DNA of 35,667 nucleotides. It comes from a virus. Below the pieces are notes generated by a model, which was given only the letters and a program-made list of their open reading frames with translations, was not told where the DNA came from and ran no database searches. The number at the start of each line of letters is the position of its first letter. Position 1 is the first letter of the stretch. Positions 14,826-21,086 of the stretch are shown here, piece after piece. The position numbers and the translations under genes were made by a program. The stretch lies in the IMG/VR virus record IMGVR_UViG_3300007734_000624, positions 1 through 35,667 of that record. One strand, given 5' to 3'.

Positions 14826-15202
14826 TAGATGGTCTCCAGCGGCAGAGCCTTCTGCGCATCGACAATCGTGTGCGTGTTCTGGAGCCCAGCGACCTGCTGC
14901 ATTTCGTCGGGGATGCGGCATCCAGTCACCGAGTAGACGGACGACTTGCCCGTGGTCGGCGTGTAGATGAGGTCGTCGATGAGGACATCGACCGCTCCAT
15001 CGAAGTAGATGACCGCATCGTTGCGGGTGCTCAGGCGGCCTTCGAGCTTCGTCTCCCTCGACCCGCGCTGCTGGACGAACGCCCTCGTGGTCAGGACCGT
15101 CGAGTAGGTCTTGATCGATGTGCCGTCCGTGCCGCGTGAGTACGCGGCACGCTTCACGAGCACGCCGACTCCGCGCGACTGGATGAGAGAGGACACGCTC
15201 AT
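14825..15202 (-). CDS. Head-closure/head-tail joining protein (125 aa)
   Basis: 125 residues, beta-rich: GVGVLVKRAAYSRGTDGTSIKTYSTVLTTRAFVQQRG, DAVIYFDGAVDVLIDDLIYT, YSVTGCRIPDE. The fold pattern and place between the gp6-like connector and the gp10-like gene match a head-closure protein. The start at 15202 overlaps the previous stop by ATGA. Family is inferred from order and length. Confidence 0.7.
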   Translation of the reverse strand: MSVSSLIQSRGVGVLVKRAAYSRGTDGTSIKTYSTVLTTRAFVQQRGSRETKLEGRLSTRNDAVIYFDGAVDVLIDDLIYTPTTGKSSVYSVTGCRIPDEMQQVAGLQNTHTIVDAQKALPLETI

Positions 15203-16050
15203 CGCCACTTCTTCCATGGTTCGATCATCGTGAAGGCCTCCTGCTCGTATGCCCTGCCAGACTTCAGCGTGTAGCTGTAGTCGCCGAGGCTCTCGGAAGA
15301 GAGCGAGGTGTCGCGGGCTCGGGCGTTGAAGATGCCAGATGCCAGCTGGCGACACGCCTGCTGGATCTCGTACGGCACATCCGCCTGCGCCCAGCCGCCA
15401 GAGTAGTTCAGCAGCAGGGCCATCGGAAGGGTCGACACCCGCTGCCCGTAACCCGAGTACGAGTTCGCGCCGACATGGATCACGCCACGCTCGAGGTCCG
15501 CGATCATCTCGTGCTGCGACTGGTCGACATAGGTGATGGTCGCGGGAGCGTTGATGAGATTGCGTCCCGCAAGCCTGTTCAGGTGACGGCACGGGCAGTT
15601 CTTGGTCAGCGTCGCCTTGAATCCAGTCACGGTGTTGATGTGGGTCACCAGCTCCGATGTGACATCGTGATTCGAGTAGTTCGCGAAGTCGGTCGTCTCC
15701 ACTCCCGTCGATGCGATCCTCTTGAAGATGATGCGATCGGTCTCCACCGTGACCGATGCCATGACATCGGTCGAGACCGTCGACTCGACGACGAAGGCCG
15801 TCGCAGCTCCGAAGCCGAAGAAGTGGATCGACGAGATGGGCGGATTCTTCGCGACCACCACCATGCCGCTGCCCGAGGTCGTCCACTCGAAGTATTCGCG
15901 CTGGATGACCTTCTTGCCGAGGAAGCCCTCGACCTGAGCTGTCGCGGTATTGATCGCCTGCTCCAGCTGGGTGTCGTAGGTCGTGACCGTGATGCCGAGC
16001 GTGGCCTTCAGGTCGGCAAGGGTGATGATGGCGTATGCGTCGAGAGCCAT
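15199..16050 (-). CDS. Head-tail connector (gp6-like) with a long insertion (283 aa)
   Basis: 283 residues. The N-terminal LADLKATLGITVTTYDTQLEQAINTATAQVEGFLGKKVIQREY is typical of gp6-like adaptor proteins that bind the portal. The C-terminal part (VPYEIQQACRQLASGIFNARARD ... ESLGDYSYTL) is the second half of the same fold. Between them, about residues 60-215 form an extra beta domain containing a CPC motif (near 152-154), making the protein longer than the common 100-200 residue connectors. The start is three bases after the stop of the 61-residue gene. Confidence 0.8.
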   Translation of the reverse strand: MALDAYAIITLADLKATLGITVTTYDTQLEQAINTATAQVEGFLGKKVIQREYFEWTTSGSGMVVVAKNPPISSIHFFGFGAATAFVVESTVSTDVMASVTVETDRIIFKRIASTGVETTDFANYSNHDVTSELVTHINTVTGFKATLTKNCPCRHLNRLAGRNLINAPATITYVDQSQHEMIADLERGVIHVGANSYSGYGQRVSTLPMALLLNYSGGWAQADVPYEIQQACRQLASGIFNARARDTSLSSESLGDYSYTLKSGRAYEQEAFTMIEPWKKWR

Positions 16051-16053
16051 AGG

Positions 16054-16239
16054 TCAGGTCCTTGTCGGCTTCATCGGCTTGGTGATGAGCTTCGGAGAGT
16101 CCTCTCGGTCCTTCTTGCCGAGGAGCTCTACGATGCCCTTCGCCTCGAGTTTGACGGCCAGCTCTGGCGTGATGCCGACGAGCGCGCCGACGCGGTGGCC
16201 GTTCCAAGGCTTGCGGATGATGCACGGGGTCGAGCTCAA
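16054..16239 (-). CDS. Small hypothetical head-region protein (61 aa)
   Basis: 61 residues. The core (PWNGHRVGALVGITPELAVKLEAKGIVEL) resembles a short beta-alpha unit found in many phages between capsid and connector genes (pattern W.G...G..V.......A..L...G). Function is unknown. The start overlaps the stop of the methyltransferase-glycosyltransferase gene by four bases (ATGA). Confidence 0.7.
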   Translation of the reverse strand: MSSTPCIIRKPWNGHRVGALVGITPELAVKLEAKGIVELLGKKDREDSPKLITKPMKPTRT

Positions 16240-17402
16240 ACTGGCCTTCCCTTCTCGTGATACTCGGGGAGGTACTGGTGGACGGGCGCGAGGTTCGCGT
16301 CGAGCCAGCTGCCGACGAGCTGGAGATGGCCGATGCGCACGCGAGGCGTGGTCGCGATCTTGAGGCCGTGCTCTGCGGCACGCTTCCAGAACCAGATGTC
16401 GTCATCCATGCGGCCGTCGGACCACTCGCCGTTCTCGTCTGGCTCGCCCTTGAACCACGGGTGGGGGAGCTTGGCAAGAGCCGAGGCTCGGATCATGGTC
16501 AGTCCGAAGTGTCCGAACTGGACTGGCCAGATTAGGTCCCTTAGCCTGTCCCGCCCGATTGCGCTCATCGCCGTACCGTCGGCTTCGGTCGGCTTCACGA
16601 GCAGCTGGTTCCTGTCCCGACCAATCTGGAGCGGGCAGACGACATCGTACTCGGAGGCATCTGCGATCTCGCGGAGCGCGAGGATGTCGATCTCATCGAA
16701 GAGCGAGTCGAAGTCGATGGTGAGGATCCACTCGGGATTTTTCTCCTTGATGATCCGAGTCATGCCGCGCTCGAGGCATTGACCCCAGAAGACTCCTGTC
16801 GTCTTCACGAAGGGCATCTGAAGCGTGCGGCAGGCCTCGGCGGCCGATGCCATCGTCTCGGTCCATGCGATGCGCGGCATCGACATGATGGCGACCGTGT
16901 CCTGCAACATCCGAGCTGGAGGGACATACCTGCCGATCTTGACCGCCTTGAAGTTCAGGGAGATCGGAACGCCAGCGCAGGTCCCCGTCTCTTGAAACTC
17001 GCCCTCGACTCTCAGCCCAGCCATGCCGAGGATTGCCCCGAGCTTCTGCGGGTTGAAGATCGCATGATGCGCATCGTGCTCGTCGGTGTGGCCGCCCATG
17101 AGCCAGCCCTCGATGGGGAAGCCGTCGCTATCTGGGCTGTCGTACGCCTTCAGGATCTTGTCGATGTTCGGCACGGCCACCCAGAGGATGCCGCCGAGCT
17201 TCAACGCTCGAGACCACTCCCTCACGACATCGAGCGTCTCCCTGAACGAGATGTGCTCTAGGACATGGATGGCTCGGATCTCGTCGAGCTGGCCGTCCGC
17301 GATGCCGACGAGCCTGCGCGCGTCGCATCCCTGCTTGATGTCCCATGCGGTGAATCCGTCCTTCAGACGGTCGCCGCATCCGATGTCCAGTTTGGTAACC
17401 AT
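16236..17402 (-). CDS. Methyltransferase-glycosyltransferase fusion (388 aa)
   Basis: Two domains are visible. Residues 1-155: class I SAM-dependent methyltransferase, with LDIGCG (5-10), the acidic D21 region and HVLEHI (46-51) followed by WVAVPN. Residues about 168-388: a GT-A/GT2-like glycosyltransferase with WILTIDFDS (225-233, DxD type D230/D232), VCPLQIGRDRNQLL and MDDDIWFW (332-339) near the C-terminus. It may modify a virion protein or a sugar precursor; the target is unknown. LDIGCG begins at residue 5, so translation must start at the ATG at 17402, which has no ribosome-binding site and directly follows a strong hairpin. Confidence 0.82.
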   Translation of the reverse strand: MVTKLDIGCGDRLKDGFTAWDIKQGCDARRLVGIADGQLDEIRAIHVLEHISFRETLDVVREWSRALKLGGILWVAVPNIDKILKAYDSPDSDGFPIEGWLMGGHTDEHDAHHAIFNPQKLGAILGMAGLRVEGEFQETGTCAGVPISLNFKAVKIGRYVPPARMLQDTVAIMSMPRIAWTETMASAAEACRTLQMPFVKTTGVFWGQCLERGMTRIIKEKNPEWILTIDFDSLFDEIDILALREIADASEYDVVCPLQIGRDRNQLLVKPTEADGTAMSAIGRDRLRDLIWPVQFGHFGLTMIRASALAKLPHPWFKGEPDENGEWSDGRMDDDIWFWKRAAEHGLKIATTPRVRIGHLQLVGSWLDANLAPVHQYLPEYHEKGRPV

Positions 17403-17406
17403 AAGA

Positions 17407-17434
17407 CGAGGGGACGGCTTGCGCCGTCCCCTCG
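17407..17434 (-). terminator. Strong hairpin between decoration and methyltransferase genes (terminator or attenuator)
   Basis: A 12-bp perfect stem (17407-17418 with 17423-17434). On the minus strand the loop is GCAA. It is followed only by TCTT before the ATG at 17402, so it is a weak terminator at best. It likely lowers read-through from the highly expressed capsid/decoration genes or controls the start of the next gene. A TATACT at 17455-17460 could be a -10 box but lacks a convincing -35. Confidence 0.55.
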
Positions 17435-17463
17435 CGGGAGGAGAAGATGTGCCGAGTATAGCC

Positions 17464-17877
17464 TCAGGCGATCTCGTAGAAAGTGCCTGCGTTCTTCGTG
17501 GCCGCAGACGAGATGCCGACGCTTCCCTCTCCGAGCAGCGCGATCATGTCGAGGGTCGCAGTCGATCCGCTGGGGGTGACAGAGACCTTGAGGTATCGCT
17601 TCTTGCCGTTCAGCGGGATCGAGATGGCGGCAAGAATCTGACCAGCAGATGCGTCCGTGTAGGTGAACGCGCTCGTGAGAATCAAGTCGGTGTATGCCGA
17701 GGTCGTGTCTCCATGCTGAACAAGGATGGAGGTCGGCTTGTTCGTGAGGGTCGACGCGATGAGAATCTGTGCGTTGCCGAAGCCCTTGCAGTCGAACGAT
17801 GCCGTGGCGGTTGCGTTCGTTGCGGTGCTCGTGGGGACAAGGCCGTGCAAGACCTTGGTGTTGAACTGGGAGTTCAT
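17464..17877 (-). CDS. Head decoration-like protein (137 aa)
   Basis: 137 residues, rich in T, S and A with regular beta strands (AQILIASTLTNKPTSILVQHGD, AAISIPLNGKKRYLKVSVTPSG). It is encoded directly after the major capsid gene, 15 bases from its stop, with a strong AAAGGAG ribosome-binding site. This is the usual place for a capsid decoration or stabilisation protein, present in hundreds of copies. The role is inferred from position, composition and size. Confidence 0.75.
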   Translation of the reverse strand: MNSQFNTKVLHGLVPTSTATNATATASFDCKGFGNAQILIASTLTNKPTSILVQHGDTTSAYTDLILTSAFTYTDASAGQILAAISIPLNGKKRYLKVSVTPSGSTATLDMIALLGEGSVGISSAATKNAGTFYEIA

Positions 17878-17892
17878 GTGTGGGTCGCTCCT

Positions 17893-19257
17893 TTAGCGGG
17901 TGAACTTGATGATCGCGCCAGCGTTGGTCGAGTCGCCGACATTGCAGCAGTTGATGTCGATGCGCTGGGTGCCCTTGATCGCGATCTCGTCCTGCTCGAA
18001 GGCGTTCAGGGCGGAGTCGCTGGTCTTGACCGACATCTCGCGACGGTCGCCGAAGTACGCGCCGACCGAGAGGTCGCCGAAGTACGCGAGGATCGTGCCG
18101 TCGGCCGTGGTCGAGCTAGCAGGCATGTTCTGGACGAACTCGACCGCGTAGCCGAAGAACCGAGGGTTCATGCCATTCGCGACCTCGACCGAGGTCACGC
18201 CGCCCGACTTCATCGCCACGGCCTCGAACAGCTCGTGGTAGACCGACTTATGGCAGTAAATCTTGGACTTCGGGGAGATCGACCACGCAGGAGCCTTCGC
18301 AAACATCGGGGCGATGGTCGCGGTCGAGGAGCCCGAGAGAGCTCCCACGCCGACTCCAGAGTCGACCACGCCAGCGGAACCGACCGCATTGGCAAGACCG
18401 ACGATGCCGCCGTAGGTCGAGGTGCCGTCGCCGTTGAAGCCAGCGTCGTCTTCCTTCTTCGCGAACTCGTACGCGATCTCGTTCGCGATGTCGTCGCCCA
18501 TGTTGACGATCGCATCCTCCTCCAGCTCGGACGAGATGGTGGTGAGGACCATGAGCTTCTTGGCGACGAGCGTGATGTTCTCGAAGCTCTGCGTGCTCTC
18601 GGTGCCTGCGGTCGTCTCGCCGACCCAGTACGAGGTCAGGCCGTTCTTGCGGCGCGGCACGATGAGCGTGTCGCGGGTCATCGGCTTGATGCCAGCATTG
18701 CGGCGGAACACGCCATACTGCTCGCGCAGGGTGATGATTGCCTCCTCGAACTGCTCGGGAACGAGGAAGCCGCCGTCGGTGTTCACGCCTTCGCTGTGGG
18801 CCTTCGAGATGATGCCGTGCGCGGCGCAGAACGCCTTCGCGCGCGGACGGCCAGCCGCTGCCAGCATGAACTGGCCGAAGCGGTACGCCTCCTCGGCGGA
18901 CTTGAAGTTCTTGACCTTCTTGAACATCTTCCGCGAGACGACATCCGACTGCACGATGCCCTTCGGCACGACGATCGAGTTCATCTCCTTGCGGATGGTC
19001 TCGCGGATCGACTTCGCCAGCTCGGTCGTGTCGACCTGCTTGACTTCGTCGGGAGCGGTCGATGCGCCCATCGGAGCAGCGGCTCCGCCCGAGATGCTGA
19101 TTTCGACGCTCTCGGGATCGACGGGGTTGCCCGCGTCATCGACGAGGCTGACTCCGTTGAGCATAAGGCTCTTCGCGATGAGCACGCCCTGCTCGCCGTG
19201 GCTCTTGGCCGCGAGCTGGAGCTGCTCCTTGAACTTGGTGATGGTGATGGTTTCCAT
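17893..19257 (-). CDS. HK97-like major capsid protein
   Basis: 454 residues. The N-terminal ~165 residues hold the delta/scaffold region, including a helical stretch (TTELAKSIRETIRKEMNSIV and FKKVKNFKSAEEAYRFGQFM). The mature HK97 fold begins around GGFLVPEQFEEAIITLREQYGVFRRNAGIKPM, with later landmarks ISSELEEDAIVNMGDDIANEIAYEFAKKEDDAGFNGDG, YGGIVGLANAV and GTILAYFGDLSVGAYFGDRREMSVKTSD. The N-terminal region would be removed by the protease encoded just upstream. GGAG precedes the start at 19257; the 72-base gap to the protease gene holds no gene. Confidence 0.93.
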   Translation of the reverse strand: METITITKFKEQLQLAAKSHGEQGVLIAKSLMLNGVSLVDDAGNPVDPESVEISISGGAAAPMGASTAPDEVKQVDTTELAKSIRETIRKEMNSIVVPKGIVQSDVVSRKMFKKVKNFKSAEEAYRFGQFMLAAAGRPRAKAFCAAHGIISKAHSEGVNTDGGFLVPEQFEEAIITLREQYGVFRRNAGIKPMTRDTLIVPRRKNGLTSYWVGETTAGTESTQSFENITLVAKKLMVLTTISSELEEDAIVNMGDDIANEIAYEFAKKEDDAGFNGDGTSTYGGIVGLANAVGSAGVVDSGVGVGALSGSSTATIAPMFAKAPAWSISPKSKIYCHKSVYHELFEAVAMKSGGVTSVEVANGMNPRFFGYAVEFVQNMPASSTTADGTILAYFGDLSVGAYFGDRREMSVKTSDSALNAFEQDEIAIKGTQRIDINCCNVGDSTNAGAIIKFTR

Positions 19258-19329
19258 GTCGGTATCTCCGTGCTCTGAAATCAGTCAAGGCCCATCCTCA
19301 AGGCACCATGCCGCCGTAGGGGCCGCCCT

Positions 19330-19995
19330 TCACATCCAGAGCTTGCCGCGCGCCCGAGCGATCTCGGAGCGGACCACGGCATCATAGTCAATCGGCTTGC
19401 TGGTCTTGCGCCTTGCGTCCGCACGCGGAGGCAGGCAGATGTCGATGATGATCTTGCGGGGCTTCTCGTAGTTCAGCCAGCGCATGGCATCGTCCTCCTT
19501 GACCATGCCCTTGCGGATGGCGGAGACGAGGGCAAGCGGGTTCGCCTGAAGCGGCGCGACGCTGATCTCGAAGAGCTTCCACTTGCTGTAGACCGTGTGG
19601 AGCGTATCGCCCCATCGCTTGCGGTCGTCGACCGTCGCCCTTCGGAAGCCGCCCTGTTCGGGCTTGTATCCGATGCTGATGCCCTTCACGATGCCCTGTC
19701 CGACGAGGCTTGCGACGAACTCGGGGAAATAGCTCCCCGAGTATCCGTCGGGCTTCTGCGCGAACTCGAAGTCGCCGACGATCGCGGACGAGCTGCGACG
19801 CAGCTCGGTGCATCGACCGATCGGCAGGGTCGGATCGTGGTTGAACAGCAGGATGGGGTTCGTCTCGTACTCGGTCGCATTCATGCCCTGCGGGATGACG
19901 ACCTCCCCGTCGCTGTCGATGACATCGGTGGTGATCGTGGCGGTGAAGCCCCGAGCGGACGGAGCGAACTTCGCATCGAGTGCCTTGCGCTTCAT
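19330..19995 (-). CDS. HK97-family prohead serine protease
   Basis: 221 residues. It carries the HK97 protease signature: FTATITTDVIDSDGEVVIPQGM near the start, ETNPILLFNHDPTLPIGR with the catalytic His (H53), and GIVKGISIGYKP with the catalytic Ser (S107), then FEISVAPLQANPLALV. It matures the capsid by removing the delta domain. The C-terminal ~60 residues are basic. The start overlaps the MuF gene stop (ATGA). Order portal, MuF, protease, capsid is canonical. Confidence 0.92.
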   Translation of the reverse strand: MKRKALDAKFAPSARGFTATITTDVIDSDGEVVIPQGMNATEYETNPILLFNHDPTLPIGRCTELRRSSSAIVGDFEFAQKPDGYSGSYFPEFVASLVGQGIVKGISIGYKPEQGGFRRATVDDRKRWGDTLHTVYSKWKLFEISVAPLQANPLALVSAIRKGMVKEDDAMRWLNYEKPRKIIIDICLPPRADARRKTSKPIDYDAVVRSEIARARGKLWM

Positions 19996-21086
19996 TCGGT
20001 TGTTCCCTTTGCTTCGTTTGCCTGAAGACGAGCCCGCGCGGAGTCGAGGTGCGACTGGAGGTTGTCGACCAGCTGGGGCATCAAGGCACATCGGCAATGC
20101 GGGTGGAGAGGAGGAGCCCCGACATCCTCGTAGTCGAGGACCATCGTGCCGCCGTCCGCCCCGACGAGCTCGCTGCCCATCGGGAAGAAGGAGTCGCCGA
20201 TGCCGACGCTCTTCTCTCCGTACATGTTCGCGGCCGCCTCGCAGAACTCGCAGGGGTCTGGAGCAAGCAGCCAAGTCTTGCCCGTGACCAGCCCTGTCGA
20301 CTTCCATGCGTCGAGCTCGGATGTCGCGGCGGCCCTTGCGGCCTCTGTCCTCGCGATCATCCGCGCACGAGCTCGAGTCCCTCGCTCCTCGTCTCCTTCG
20401 GACGCGGCCCATGCCTGCACACGCTTGGTCAGCATGCCCGTGTCCTCGCCCATCTCCATGCCGATCCCGAGCAGGGACTTGACCGCGACCTCGGTGTACG
20501 AGTTCACGCCATCCGCAGCCTTGTTCGACAGGCGGGTCGTCGCCCTCTCGACATACGCCATCATCTCCTTCGGCTTCCATCCCAGCTCTGCGACGATCGC
20601 TCGAGAGCCGACCATCTTGCCGAGCGTGTTCATGCCGAGGTCGATGCCGTGCTCGATGCTTCCTCGGATGAATGGGGAGAGCGCCTCGACGAGGTACGGA
20701 TTCCATTCCGCCTTGTCGAGCACCTTCAGGACCTTCTCGACGAGAGCGCCATCGACCGTCGATGCGGACTGGATCTCTTTCACGACCGCATCCACCTGCT
20801 TGCCGAGCACCTTGTCGACCGTCTTCATCCAGCTGCCGAGCAGCTCGTCGTTGACGAGCTTGCCAATTCCTGCCTTGGTCCACATCTCCGACTGCATGAC
20901 CTTTGTGTGATGCCCGCATCCGCATGCATGCTTGGCCTTGAGCTCATCTGGAACTGGTATGCCGTTCTCCTCGGCAACGGCGGCGATGATTGCCGCTCGG
21001 TCTCGATCGTCACCGCCCCAGACCTTTTGATAGGAGTCGGCATAGGCGATCACTTCTTCGATGCTGTTCATCTTGGTCGGAGTCAT
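19992..21086 (-). CDS. MuF-like minor head / head morphogenesis protein
   Basis: 364 residues. The N-terminal ~190 are mainly helical and include CGCGHHTK (about 55-62). Residues about 215-345 form the MuF domain: MLTKRVQAW, ARARMIARTEAARAAATSELDAWKSTG, LAPDPCEFCEAA and the final HPHCRCAL, whose Cys/His set probably binds a metal. MuF proteins are minor capsid proteins near the portal. The start overlaps the portal stop as ATGA. Confidence 0.9.
   Translation of the reverse strand: MTPTKMNSIEEVIAYADSYQKVWGGDDRDRAAIIAAVAEENGIPVPDELKAKHACGCGHHTKVMQSEMWTKAGIGKLVNDELLGSWMKTVDKVLGKQVDAVVKEIQSASTVDGALVEKVLKVLDKAEWNPYLVEALSPFIRGSIEHGIDLGMNTLGKMVGSRAIVAELGWKPKEMMAYVERATTRLSNKAADGVNSYTEVAVKSLLGIGMEMGEDTGMLTKRVQAWAASEGDEERGTRARARMIARTEAARAAATSELDAWKSTGLVTGKTWLLAPDPCEFCEAAANMYGEKSVGIGDSFFPMGSELVGADGGTMVLDYEDVGAPPLHPHCRCALMPQLVDNLQSHLDSARARLQANEAKGTTE

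Noticed and set aside
17086-19278. Plus-strand open frame of 730 codons opposite the capsid gene
   Set aside because: It is antisense to the clearly recognisable capsid protein, with D/R/V/L-rich composition typical of the complement of a GC-rich gene.
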